A program made the translations under genes and the position numbers. From contig NZ_OAOF01000007.1 of assembly GCF_900205965.1 (NCBI RefSeq), forward strand, positions 124,001 to 188,000: a stretch of DNA of 64,000 nt, read 5' to 3'. The stretch comes from Lacrimispora amygdalina. Lineage in GTDB: Bacteria; Bacillota; Clostridia; Lachnospirales; Lachnospiraceae. The notes under the pieces were generated by a model, which worked only from the letters and a program-made list of their open reading frames with translations, was not told the origin of the DNA and did no database searches. Positions 1 to 8,037 of the stretch are shown piece by piece; positions within the stretch are counted from its first letter, which is position 1; each line of letters opens with the position of its first letter.

Positions 1-2
1 CG

Positions 3-608
3 GTTTTCATGGTGTTAGGTGACCATGGTCAGAAAAATGTCAGATATAAAGTAAGGCTGAATCAATTACTCAAAGAAAACGGCCTTATTTATGAAGAAAA
101 GGGCAGCATGCACTGGAGGGCTTATCTGCAGTCCACAGGCGGATCTGCCTATTTGCACGTAAAGGATAATGATGAGGAGGCGAAGAAACACGCGCTGGTT
201 ATTCTTCAAAAAGCGGCAGAAGAGGAAAACTTAGGTATAGAGAAAATCTATACTGGTGAAGAACTTAAACAGTTCCATGCCTTCCCGGTTTCTGGCTGCA
301 TGCTGGAAGCAAAATTAGGTTATAGCTTTGATGACAGTATTGCGGGCCCCCTGGTGTCGGATTTAAAGGAAGAGAATAAAACATATGCGACTCATGGATA
401 TTCTCCGGATAAGCCAGAATATGGCTGTTGCTTTGTTGTGTCAGGAAAAGGGATAAAAAAAGGATACCAGCTGGGAGAAGTCCATATGGTTGATATTGCT
501 CCGACAATTGCAGCCATCCTTGGCGTTGAGTTTGGACCTTGTGACGGCAGAGTGCTGGAGGAGATGTTTCTTGACCATTATGCTGAAATGGAATATAGAA
601 AATTATAA
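3..608 (+). CDS. type I phosphodiesterase/nucleotide pyrophosphatase, C-terminal part (cut by window edge)
   Basis: The reading frame is open to the left edge, so the gene starts outside the window and only about the last 200 residues are here. The visible start has LGDHGQ, the late metal-binding Asp-His of the alkaline-phosphatase superfamily. Further on, ATHGYSPDKPEYG supplies the second conserved metal-ligand His of this family, and VDIAPTIAAILGV is the usual C-terminal helix. Such enzymes hydrolyse phosphodiester or pyrophosphate bonds using two metal ions. No signal peptide can be judged because the N-terminus is missing. It is followed after about 100 bases by an unrelated secreted protein, so an operon link is not evident. 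The family call is firm; the substrate is unknown. Confidence 0.8.
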   Translation, partial: VFMVLGDHGQKNVRYKVRLNQLLKENGLIYEEKGSMHWRAYLQSTGGSAYLHVKDNDEEAKKHALVILQKAAEEENLGIEKIYTGEELKQFHAFPVSGCMLEAKLGYSFDDSIAGPLVSDLKEENKTYATHGYSPDKPEYGCCFVVSGKGIKKGYQLGEVHMVDIAPTIAAILGVEFGPCDGRVLEEMFLDHYAEMEYRKL

Positions 609-709
609 ATAATATTAGAAATACCTTAAAGAGTCCGATAAATATAGTATGTGATGCAGCAGGCTGGTTACTGACAGTCACTGAAAAAACCGAAACAGGG
701 GGTATTTTT

Positions 710-1216
710 ATGAGTAGAAATAAGTTTTTAAAATTACTTTTCAGCGCTTTGTTAATCATGACAATGGCATTTACTACAACCACTTCAGCATATGCCGCTA
801 CAGGAACTAAGAAGGTGACTTCTTCCAGAACCATGGGTCTGGCGTTAAAAAAAGGACAAACCGGTAATTCCAGTGAAGTTACATTCCGGGTTTCCGGTCT
901 GCCTGCCAATGCTGTTATTACGAAGCTGGAGGTAAATCCCGGCTCACTGAAAAGCTATTCAGGAGCTGTGCTTACCAATTACCTGACAGTGTCAAGCAGT
1001 AACAGAAGCTCAGCTGAGAAAGTGGCTTGGAACGGAAGAGAAAATTTGACTTTGAGAACAAGCGGATTCTTAGCTTCAAAAGCGAATGGTACGTATACTA
1101 TTTCATTTAATGCTACTTGTATAAGCGGTGCTCTTTCCCACGGTATGATACTGGATATTGGTTCTAAAACATATTCCAGTCCATACATTACTATTTACTG
1201 GGATGATTCTTTTTAA
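710..1216 (+). CDS. secreted protein of unknown function
   Basis: This 168-residue protein has a classical signal peptide: Lys/Arg-containing N-terminus, a hydrophobic core at residues 8-22 and a likely signal peptidase site after SAYA (about residue 29). The mature part is rich in Ser, Thr, Asn and Gly, with alternating hydrophobic residues that suggest an all-beta fold exposed outside the cell. There is no lipobox, sortase motif or recognisable catalytic motif. The start is supported by CAGGGGG about 10 bases upstream. I do not recognise the family. Its neighbours (a phosphodiesterase end and another unknown protein) give no clear role. Confidence 0.75.
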   Translation: MSRNKFLKLLFSALLIMTMAFTTTTSAYAATGTKKVTSSRTMGLALKKGQTGNSSEVTFRVSGLPANAVITKLEVNPGSLKSYSGAVLTNYLTVSSSNRSSAEKVAWNGRENLTLRTSGFLASKANGTYTISFNATCISGALSHGMILDIGSKTYSSPYITIYWDDSF

Positions 1217-1309
1217 TTCCTGATATCATAAAAAAATACATTGTAAGAGTGATTTTCATATGACCAGCCCATATGAAAGTCTATCATTAACAGGTAAGGA
1301 GTACATAAG

Positions 1310-1903
1310 ATGCGCATAGGAAATGAGAAATCTATAGCACAGTTTCATCCGCTTACAAAATCCGGAAGCCGGGAAAATGTGATATCACCAGATTATACTG
1401 ATTTTCATTTTAACACAAAGACTGCACCAGCCATGAGTGATGATAAATATAAAACAGCTATTATTGAGCAGGCGAAAAAGGACCAGGCAGCTGGAAAATT
1501 CCAGTCAGATTCCGCTGGATTTCGCAATCTGGTAAAAAGCTACGTCTCAGCAGTATCACCTGATAGAAAAAGTATTATTTCCCAGGGCTTAAGAGCAATA
1601 TATAAAAATACCAGACAGGAACCAAAAACCTTTAATCTGCTGGATTATTTGTTTGGTTCTGTAAAATACAGCAAGGAAGCAGATGATGTATCTTACGCTG
1701 AATTTTACGACAGCAACGGAGAAATGGTGGCTTCTTATTCCAACGGCAGATGGATATCCTATGGAACAAAAGCGGAAGATGCCCGGGAATCTGAACTGTG
1801 GGGGATATATAATCAGGCATGGAGTCAAGCGGCGAAAGCAAGCAAGGGGAATCTGGGGGCAGCGAATGGCAGTTCTGCGGCTTCCATTGATATTATGGGC
1901 TGA
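1310..1903 (+). CDS. hypothetical protein, 197 residues
   Basis: A complete reading frame with a good ribosome site (TAAGGAG, 8-10 bases before ATG 1310). The protein has no signal peptide or membrane segment. It is hydrophilic, with a Lys/Asp-rich first half, a central helix-rich part (about residues 60-120) and a short beta-like stretch, EFYDSNGEMVASYSNGRW, that resembles the repeated motif of small surface or toxin-associated clostridial proteins. The C-terminus is rich in Ala, Ser and Gly. I do not recognise a named family. It lies in a row of short unrelated genes on the plus strand. Confidence 0.65.
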   Translation: MRIGNEKSIAQFHPLTKSGSRENVISPDYTDFHFNTKTAPAMSDDKYKTAIIEQAKKDQAAGKFQSDSAGFRNLVKSYVSAVSPDRKSIISQGLRAIYKNTRQEPKTFNLLDYLFGSVKYSKEADDVSYAEFYDSNGEMVASYSNGRWISYGTKAEDARESELWGIYNQAWSQAAKASKGNLGAANGSSAASIDIMG

Positions 1904-2067
1904 TTTTTTCTAATGAAAGGGCATGTATGACAGCGGATATCATTGTAAATTGGGGTATTAAAGGGGCATCACACATTTGTGGGACAGTTATTATGTCATA
2001 GGTACATTGACAGACACCGGTTCCATAATATTTCATATAATAACTAGAGTATATTCTCTGGAGAAAC

Positions 2068-2619
2068 ATGATGAATTATAATGAATATGGAGGTAACGTT
2101 CCCTATAATAATTATGGTTATACAAATCCATATATTTCTGCTATGAATGCATCAATGATGCTGGGAGGACAGCAAACAGATGATATATTTACCTTTCCGC
2201 AAAACCTGCCGAACGCACTTTCTTTAATTCAGCAGGCACTTTCAGGTGAAACAGAAGACAGAATGTTTTATACGTGGCTGATTGATAATGCTCCATCAGA
2301 GGAAGACAAACAGATAATATCTGGAATTCGAGACAATGAGATTGGCCATTATGATTTATTTAAACAGCTGTCCAGCAATATTACCGGGTCGGTGCCCCAG
2401 CAGCTTCCTGGTGAGCAGTTTGTACCGCCGGAAAGTTATTGTGCCGGATTGTCCCGCGCTCTGTTAGGAGAACAGAATGCTGTGGCGAAATATCGTAAAA
2501 TTCTCTACGCAATGCAGTTTCGCGAGGATATTAATATGATGATTGAAATTATAACAGATGAGCTCAGACACGGGATTTTATATAATTATCTATATACTAA
2601 AAATGGCTGCAAAGGTTAG
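2068..2619 (+). CDS. ferritin-like diiron-type protein (spore-coat/rubrerythrin-like)
   Basis: This 183-residue protein starts with a Tyr/Asn/Gly-rich segment (residues 1-35, several NYG and NPY groups), as in clostridial coat-like proteins. A four-helix ferritin-like domain follows. Putative metal ligands come in the expected order: Glu61/Glu63 in helix 1, E91-x2-H94 in helix 2 (DNEIGH), Glu135 in helix 3 and E165-x2-H168 in helix 4 (DELRHG). This fits a carboxylate-bridged diiron site, so oxidative-stress or iron-handling roles are possible. There is no signal peptide. An ATG ATG pair opens the gene; either could be used, with CTGGAG just upstream. The fold call is good; the activity is not proven by sequence. 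Confidence 0.75.
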   Translation: MMNYNEYGGNVPYNNYGYTNPYISAMNASMMLGGQQTDDIFTFPQNLPNALSLIQQALSGETEDRMFYTWLIDNAPSEEDKQIISGIRDNEIGHYDLFKQLSSNITGSVPQQLPGEQFVPPESYCAGLSRALLGEQNAVAKYRKILYAMQFREDINMMIEIITDELRHGILYNYLYTKNGCKG

Positions 2620-2762
2620 AATAACTAAGAATGGGGTGGTTGAAGTCAGCCGTCCCATTCTTAAATTATTCCTGCATGACCCTCTTCAAATTGACCACAG
2701 ACGACAGGACATATATAATTAATATGACTTTTAAAATACCTATTGAAAATGAGGTGAAATAT

Positions 2763-3215
2763 ATGACAATTTATGTGGATGCAGATGCCTGCCCGGTGGT
2801 TCGTATCGTAGAAAAAGCAGCAAAGGAACATGAAATAAAGGTGTGTCTTTTATGTGATACCAATCATGTACTGCAGTCTGATTACAGTGAGATCAAAATT
2901 ATTGGTGCGGGAGCGGATGCCGTGGATTTTGCATTAGTCAATTTATGCAGATCAGGTGATATTGTGGTAACACAGGATTATGGTGTAGCTGCGATGGCAC
3001 TGGGAAAAGGAGCGTATGGAATTCATCAATCAGGAAAGTGGTATACCGATGATAATATCGATCAGCTCCTGATGGAACGGCACATAGCAAAAGAAGCGAG
3101 AAGAGCAAAATCTAAAAATCATCTCAGAGGACCCTCAAAAAGAACAAAAGACGATGATAAATGTTTTGAAAAATCCTTTCAAAAATTAATTATTTATGCA
3201 GATAGAAAAAAGTAA
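2763..3215 (+). CDS. UPF0178 (YaiI/YqxD) family protein
   Basis: A 150-residue protein of the YaiI/YqxD family, which has a PIN-like nucleotide-binding fold and unknown function. The hallmark N-terminus MTIYVDADACPVV is present, as are the GADAVDFALVN and DIVVTQDYGVAAMAL motifs with conserved Asp residues. The C-terminal part is basic, with the family RG/KR stretch (HLRGPSKRTKDD). Start 2763 is chosen because GAGGTGA lies 5-8 bases upstream and the family begins with this Met. An in-frame ATG at 2631 would add 44 non-conserved residues. It ends just before a truncated glycosidase piece, which suggests a deletion joined the two. Confidence 0.9.
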   Translation: MTIYVDADACPVVRIVEKAAKEHEIKVCLLCDTNHVLQSDYSEIKIIGAGADAVDFALVNLCRSGDIVVTQDYGVAAMALGKGAYGIHQSGKWYTDDNIDQLLMERHIAKEARRAKSKNHLRGPSKRTKDDDKCFEKSFQKLIIYADRKK

Positions 3216-3418
3216 TTGGTTCTATCAGCGATTATATGAAACAGTGGGACGGTGCTGTTATGTGCTATCTTCCAGGAAGTGAAGGGGATGGTATAGCCAA
3301 TGTGCTGACAGGAAAGAAAAACTTTAAAGGAACTCTGCCTATGCCATATTACTCAAGGGTTAAGGATATCAGAACAGATCAGGTCCTGTTTCCAGTAGGA
3401 TATGGGTTAAAATATTAG
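3215..3418 (+). pseudogene. 3' remnant of a GH3 family beta-glucosidase
   Basis: Translation from about 3221 gives the end of the (alpha/beta)6 sandwich domain of glycoside hydrolase family 3: an ISDYMKQWDGAVMCYLPGSE segment, then GIANVLTGKKNFKGTLPMPY and the terminal FPVGYGLKY. Only about 65 residues of a protein that is normally 600-900 long remain. The catalytic Asp domain is absent, and no ribosome site precedes the internal ATG at 3236. Homology begins right at the end of the UPF0178 gene. It is best read as a deletion scar, not a functional gene. Confidence 0.75.
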
Positions 3419-3520
3419 ATCATAGCTCTCCATGAGATCGTTGTAAGTATATCACGAATCAGGAGAGCTGAAGTTTATCAAGTTCGATGCCGTCAAAGCA
3501 GTATAGTTGGCAGGATTATA

Positions 3521-4168
3521 TTATTCCTGCCCGGCAAAACGCTGCCCCATATCATAAGCCTTGCGACAGTCTTCTGGGAACTGGTTTTCTCTGACCAATG
3601 CCTTATGGTGCTCATCGAAGATTGTTGCAACGTATTTATCATAGTCATCAAACTGGTAAGTATCGCAGGAAAACAATGATTCGCTATAGCCGAAAGTTCT
3701 TTTCAGGAAGCCCTCAATACCATCTAATGCCGGGCGCAGCCCCCTTCCTTCCATTTGTTCGGCAGTCACGTTCATGGTATAAATAAGTCCGGTCTTAATT
3801 TTTCGTTCAAACAGACTTTTGTAGCCTTCTGTATATGTTAAATAAGGGAAAACCAGTCGCTCCAAAAAAGCATGCATCTGTCCCGTAACATCAAAAAGAT
3901 AAATAGGGGAACCAAGAATAATGGCATCGGCCTCTTTGATTTTATTTAGAATGGGGCTTAATTCATCCTTCCAGGCACATGTTCCATAGCTCGGTCCATT
4001 CTTTCTTTTACAGGCAAAACAGCTGGTACAGCCTTTATAGTTTAAATCATATAAATGAATAAGCTCTGTTTTGGCCCCATTTGCCTGCGCTCCCTCCAGT
4101 GCTTTATTTAGCAGAGCAGCGGTGTTGTGGTTTTTACGGGGGCTCCCGTTGATTGCAATCACTTTCAT
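3521..4168 (-). CDS. flavodoxin-fold NAD(P)H reductase, iron-sulfur flavoprotein type
   Basis: A 215-residue cytoplasmic protein of the NADPH-dependent FMN reductase/iron-sulfur flavoprotein superfamily. The FMN phosphate loop is AINGSPRKNHNTAALL (residues 5-20). A Cys cluster, C47-x2-C50-x2-C53 with C64, resembles the Fe-S motif of archaeal/clostridial Isf proteins, although its last spacing is longer than in typical members. ADAIILGSPIYLFDVTGQM is the second flavin-binding region. The ATG at 4168 is preceded by GGAGG at 8 bases, so the longer TTG start at 4183 is rejected. The gene stands alone on the minus strand. A palindrome upstream (4243-4257) and an HxlR remnant nearby suggest former redox-responsive control. 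Confidence 0.8.
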   Translation of the reverse strand: MKVIAINGSPRKNHNTAALLNKALEGAQANGAKTELIHLYDLNYKGCTSCFACKRKNGPSYGTCAWKDELSPILNKIKEADAIILGSPIYLFDVTGQMHAFLERLVFPYLTYTEGYKSLFERKIKTGLIYTMNVTAEQMEGRGLRPALDGIEGFLKRTFGYSESLFSCDTYQFDDYDKYVATIFDEHHKALVRENQFPEDCRKAYDMGQRFAGQE

Positions 4169-4242
4169 AGTTACGTCCTCCAACTTGATTTAATAGATAA
4201 ATTATATATCCTTATGCTCAATTAGAAAAGTATGCACATTTT

Positions 4243-4257
4243 AGTTAGATACTAACT
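4243..4257. promoter_or_regulatory. 15-bp palindrome upstream of the flavoprotein gene
   Basis: AGTTAG-ATA-CTAACT is a perfect inverted repeat with 6-base arms and a 3-base centre. It lies about 37 bases upstream of a TATAAT box (minus strand, 4201-4206) that probably serves the reductase gene starting at 4168. No good -35 box was found, which fits an activator-dependent promoter. The spacing and symmetry suit a small dimeric winged-helix regulator such as MarR or HxlR. The protein that binds it is inferred only. Confidence 0.4.
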
Positions 4258-4290
4258 TATTTGTTAGATGGCAGGAGGTATGTCATGAAT

Positions 4291-6030
4291 TTAAAGGAGC
4301 TGAATAATGGTTTCCAATTCTTCGGATAAAACTTTTGCCAGCTCAAAATCTGTATTTTTTAAAGCTAATTCGATTTTTGTTTCCACTGTTTTTTTCTTTT
4401 GTTCTAATTCTAAATAGTCTTTATCAAAATGTCTGGCGTAAATCATTTGTCTGAATTTACGCATGCTCATTTTACGGATAGTCTTATCGTCAATAATTAA
4501 GACATAATCCGCACAGTTAACGATAGAATAAAAATCGTGGGATATCATCAGAACGGATCCCTTGTAATCCCCAATTGCTTTTTCCAGCGCCAGTTGTGAA
4601 TAGGTGTCTAAATGACTGGTCGGTTCATCAAGAAGAAGCAAATCTGCTTTGCCTGCAGAAATTTTGGCTAGCTGCAGAATATTTTTTTCGCCGCCGGACA
4701 GAGCACCTATTTTCTGATGAAGGACAGATTCGTCAAATGCAAAAGTTGAAAGATAGGAACTGATTTCCTCATATGTTTTGAAGCCCAGGCCAAAAAACTC
4801 ATCTAAAACTGTTTCTGACTCGTTTAGCATTTCACCCTGAAGCTGGGATAAAAATGCCGTTTTAACGTTTTCTTTAATCTCAATGGAGTCCTGGTCGTTT
4901 TTATAGATTTCCCGCAGCAATGTGGTTTTTCCTGTTCCGTTTGGACCGATCAGGGCAACTTTTTCGTTGGATTTGATCTCAAAGTTAACATTTTCTAAAA
5001 GCATTTCATCAAATGCCACACTGTAATCGCTGACTTTTAAAACGGTCTCATCTTTCAGTTCACTGCCAACTGTAAAATGGATATCCGGCTGTTTGATATC
5101 CACAAATGGAGCCTGAATTCTTCGGGCAATTAGCCTTTCCTGGATTTTCTTTCTAGCTTTTAAGGATTTTCCTCTGGCTGCTTCTGTATGTGTGGTAGCC
5201 AGAGATCTTAGATTGTTAATGATAATTTCATTTCTTTTGATTTCTTCTGTGTCAGCCACAGCCAGTTCCTGTAATTCAATTTTCTTTTGAAGCAAAGTGA
5301 AGTTATAATCAATATACCGACCGTCAAATTCCTGCAGCAGTTTATTTTCCAGGTGGATGATTTTGTTGAAACAGTGGTTTAATAAATACCGGTTGTGGGT
5401 AATAACCAGCAGGGTGCCTTTGTGTGAATTGATCAGATTTTTAAGTGAGTTCAGATTCTCAAAATCCAGGAACACATCGGGTTCGTCCATAATGATTAAG
5501 TCAGGCTGAGTCAGCATTTCCTTTATTACCTGTACCAGCTTGAATTCTCCGCCGCTGAGCTGGGAAACAGTCAGATTCTCCTGTTTGTCTAAGTCAGCCA
5601 GACTTAACTGCTTATTCATATTGCTTTCAAAATTATCTCCGTCAATCGCCTGAAAGGCATCCAGGGCCTGCTGATATTTTTCCAGAAGAGTATCAATGTC
5701 TGACGAAGTTTCCATCTCAGTGCAGATCGATGTTATTTCATTCTGCAGTTTCATAAATTCCTCACCGATATATTCGGATACGGTTATTTCCTTTGTATCA
5801 TCAAGCTTAGAGAATTGGCTTACATAACCAATTCTGCAATTGGGAGATATGTCCAGTTTTCCATCAAACATATATTGTTCGGGATCCATAAGGATATTGA
5901 CAAGCGTACTTTTTCCGCTGCCGCTTGTGCCGATAAAAGCACAATGCTGACCTTCTTCTAATGTGAACGATATGTTATGATACAAATCCTTCTGTGGAAA
6001 TGAGTAGGATAGATTTTCAATTTTTATCAT
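4291..6030 (-). CDS. ABC-F family ATPase (two nucleotide-binding domains, no membrane part)
   Basis: A 579-residue soluble protein with two ABC domains. The first has Walker A GTSGSGKST (residues 34-42), signature LSGGEFKL and Walker B LIIMDEPDVFLDF. The second has GPNGTGKTT, LSGGEKN and LLLLDEPTSHLD. The two are joined by a charged helical linker with RRIQAP, the position of the P-site tRNA interaction motif of ABC-F proteins. A short Lys/Glu-rich coiled tail ends the protein. ABC-F factors act on the ribosome E site as translation factors or antibiotic-protection proteins. Sequence alone does not tell which applies here. GGAGG lies about 8 bases upstream of the ATG. The first Walker B loop reads DEPDVFLD instead of DEPTNHLD. 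Confidence 0.85.
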   Translation of the reverse strand: MIKIENLSYSFPQKDLYHNISFTLEEGQHCAFIGTSGSGKSTLVNILMDPEQYMFDGKLDISPNCRIGYVSQFSKLDDTKEITVSEYIGEEFMKLQNEITSICTEMETSSDIDTLLEKYQQALDAFQAIDGDNFESNMNKQLSLADLDKQENLTVSQLSGGEFKLVQVIKEMLTQPDLIIMDEPDVFLDFENLNSLKNLINSHKGTLLVITHNRYLLNHCFNKIIHLENKLLQEFDGRYIDYNFTLLQKKIELQELAVADTEEIKRNEIIINNLRSLATTHTEAARGKSLKARKKIQERLIARRIQAPFVDIKQPDIHFTVGSELKDETVLKVSDYSVAFDEMLLENVNFEIKSNEKVALIGPNGTGKTTLLREIYKNDQDSIEIKENVKTAFLSQLQGEMLNESETVLDEFFGLGFKTYEEISSYLSTFAFDESVLHQKIGALSGGEKNILQLAKISAGKADLLLLDEPTSHLDTYSQLALEKAIGDYKGSVLMISHDFYSIVNCADYVLIIDDKTIRKMSMRKFRQMIYARHFDKDYLELEQKKKTVETKIELALKNTDFELAKVLSEELETIIQLL

Positions 6031-6113
6031 GTAATTCCTCCATGTGTGAATTTACCTCTGGTAGCATACCATCTTTTATTAATTATTTCAATTCATTCCA
6101 AAAGTTTCATATT

Positions 6114-6176
6114 CTATTTTCCCCATTGGCACATGGCGAGTACGATGGGAATAAGGCTTTCGCCTTTCTCCGTCAT
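6114..6176 (-). pseudogene. C-terminal scrap of an HxlR-family regulator
   Basis: On the minus strand the 20 residues MTEKGESLIPIVLAMCQWGK followed by a stop match the end of HxlR/YodB winged-helix regulators, whose typical C-terminus is SLTEKGKSLIP...CxWG. Nothing resembling the DNA-binding helix remains upstream, and no ribosome site precedes the Met. It lies in the 250-base gap between the ABC-F gene and a second decayed regulator. It is read as a remnant. An alternative is a leader peptide of the ABC-F gene, which I consider less likely given the HxlR resemblance. Confidence 0.5.
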
Positions 6177-6284
6177 GAGTATGCTACAAAATATTATTAT
6201 GTGTTTACCATTCTTATGTGGTAAAAAATATCTTTGATATTTGTTGTATCTGTTATATACTGTTTGAAGTGATACAATATTGTA

Positions 6285-6880
6285 TACAGAGATATTGATG
6301 CACTCAGTCAGCTTCATGTTCCCATTATTTCCTATGAGGGACTGGGTGGCGGTTACGAAATAGATTCTTCCTATTTTCTGCCAAGTATTAAACTTAGCGA
6401 GCAGGAAATATTAATGCTTTTGATGGTGTTAAAAGCAGGGGAAGAGTTTCGCATTCCCAATATGGCTACTGATTATAACCTGCTAAGCAGTAAGTTACTT
6501 AATGTTATGCCGGACGAAGAAAGGCAAAAGGCTGCTCAGGTTATATCACACATAAATTTTGACATATTGCGGATAATACCCAAGGGTTACGCAGATGATG
6601 TTTTAAAACCCATATTAGAGGCGTTGTGGAAGTCCAGCGATCTGCAGCTAAGTTATTACCATCCTGAGCGAAACACCACAGAGTCCAGGCGCTTTTCACT
6701 TATAGAGCTGCAGTTTGGAGATGGTTTACAGGATCATCAAAGATGATGTCTACCTCCAATATGCAGAGGTACAATCCATAGAAAGCAGGATGCATCTGAC
6801 TGTCAGGACCCCTTATAAAGATGAAATATGTAAGTTGGTTCTATGCCATCCAGGACATAGTCTTATTCTTGCCTGAAGCA
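6285..6880 (+). pseudogene. decayed YafY/WYL-type transcriptional regulator
   Basis: Translation from about 6285 gives YRDIDALSQLHVPIIS, then EGLGGGYEIDSSYFLP and LSEQEILMLLMV. This is the junction between the HTH and the sensor part of YafY (DeoR-like, WYL) regulators. The N-terminal helix-turn-helix is missing. The frame stops at 6746 (TGA) within the WYL region, while a neighbouring frame continues with VYRIIKDDVYLQYAEVQ and RTPYKDEICKLVLCHPGH to a stop at about 6877. That indicates at least one frameshift. The gene is therefore both 5'-truncated and frameshifted. Confidence 0.7.
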
Positions 6881-6898
6881 ATCACGGAGGAGATTTAG

Positions 6899-7861
6899 AT
6901 GAAGAAAGTAATTAGAATAACCGGGAAGTTATTACTTTGGATCTTTGTGATTATCGTTGGCCTGGTAATAATCTCAGCACTAACTCACAATATTCTTAAG
7001 CCTGTGGAAAAGAACAAATATAAAATCGGAAAGACCATAGATATAGATGGGAAGCATATGCAGGCTTATGTGACAGGCTCGGGAGAAAAGACGATTGTAT
7101 TACTGAGCGGCTTAGGTACTGCCTCACCAATTACGGATTTTATGCCCCTGGCAGAACGATTAAGTAAGAATTATAAAGTTGTTATTCTTGAATATTTTGG
7201 ATACGGCTTCAGTGATACGACAAAAGACGAACGTTCGAATGAAAATATTGTAAATGAAATAAGAACTGCACTGAAAGAATTAGAAATAAGCGGACCATAT
7301 ATATTAATGCCCCACTCGATATCGAGTATATACTCTATGTACTATGCAATAAAATACCCTGATGAAGTGGAGGCAATAATTGGAATTGATGGGTCAGTAC
7401 CTAATCAAACGAAAATCAATAAAGATCCCGATATGTCTCACAATCTGACTCTGCTTAACACCTTTGGAATTATAAGGGATATCACGTATCTTTTGCCGGG
7501 GACTGATGATGGTATGAACAAAAATAATTATTATTCCGCTGAGCAGGTTAAAATTAAAAAAATGGCAACAGCATGGAACAGCGTAAATGTATCTGTGATA
7601 AATGAATTTAATATGGTAAATACAAATACAGAAGAACTATATGATGTAAAATATCCAGACACTCTGCCTGTTCTTGCATTTCTGGCAAAGGATACGGTGG
7701 ATACGGATAAAGACTGGCTTCCCCTTCATGAACAGTTAATTACGAATTCCTCGATACAAAAGATTGAAACGCTCACTGGTGAACATTATCTGCACTGGAC
7801 AAATGCCGATAAAATAGCTGAAATGACTAAAGAATTTATTTCCACAAATTTTAACCATTAA
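6899..7861 (+). CDS. membrane-anchored alpha/beta hydrolase
   Basis: A 320-residue protein with one N-terminal membrane segment (residues 9-28, uncleaved type) and an alpha/beta hydrolase domain outside. LLSGLGT (69-75) is the oxyanion loop and LEYFGYGFSD (98-107) the usual post-beta4 motif. The nucleophile elbow is HSISS with Ser140, where GxSxG is usual; the flanking Gly residues are replaced. The probable His is in GEHYLHW near the C-terminus, with an Asp in AKDTVDTDKDW. An ester or peptide substrate is likely but unknown. GGAGGA lies about 8 bases before ATG. It follows a decayed regulator and is closed by a hairpin at 7879. Confidence 0.8.
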   Translation: MKKVIRITGKLLLWIFVIIVGLVIISALTHNILKPVEKNKYKIGKTIDIDGKHMQAYVTGSGEKTIVLLSGLGTASPITDFMPLAERLSKNYKVVILEYFGYGFSDTTKDERSNENIVNEIRTALKELEISGPYILMPHSISSIYSMYYAIKYPDEVEAIIGIDGSVPNQTKINKDPDMSHNLTLLNTFGIIRDITYLLPGTDDGMNKNNYYSAEQVKIKKMATAWNSVNVSVINEFNMVNTNTEELYDVKYPDTLPVLAFLAKDTVDTDKDWLPLHEQLITNSSIQKIETLTGEHYLHWTNADKIAEMTKEFISTNFNH

Positions 7862-7878
7862 ATGTGAAATTACTATTT

Positions 7879-7910
7879 AAACTCTGACACTCTTATGTCA
7901 GAGTTTATTT
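7879..7910 (+). terminator. intrinsic terminator-like hairpin after the hydrolase gene
   Basis: AAACTCTGACA and TGTCAGAGTTT form a perfect 11-bp stem with a 6-base loop, followed by ATTTG. It starts 17 bases after the stop codon. The T-run is short, so termination may be partial. Confidence 0.65.
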
Positions 7911-7940
7911 GTTATGCTGATGTAACGCAAAGAAACGCTG

Positions 7941-7984
7941 AAAAAATCAACCATTACAATCAGCCAAACGGTTGATTTTTTTAT
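7941..7984. terminator. A/T-rich terminator hairpin before the ABC exporter
   Basis: AAAAAATCAACC and GGTTGATTTTTT pair over 12 bp with a 17-base loop. The T-run on the right arm and A-run on the left allow function in both directions. It separates the hydrolase gene from the ABC-2 exporter operon. Confidence 0.6.
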
Positions 7985-8037
7985 TGATGAAATCCCGTAT
8001 GATATCCATAGCAAACAAATAAGGAGAGATAAAATCT

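Noticed and set aside
265..909. Minus-strand frame across the phosphodiesterase end and secreted protein gene
   Set aside because: It is antisense to two supported genes and has no family features or ribosome site.
2631..2762. Upstream ATG extending the UPF0178 gene by 44 residues
   Set aside because: The extra residues are not family-like and a good ribosome site lies right before 2763.
4291..6030. Calling the ABC-F gene an antibiotic-resistance determinant
   Set aside because: ABC-F members include housekeeping translation factors and the sequence does not separate them.
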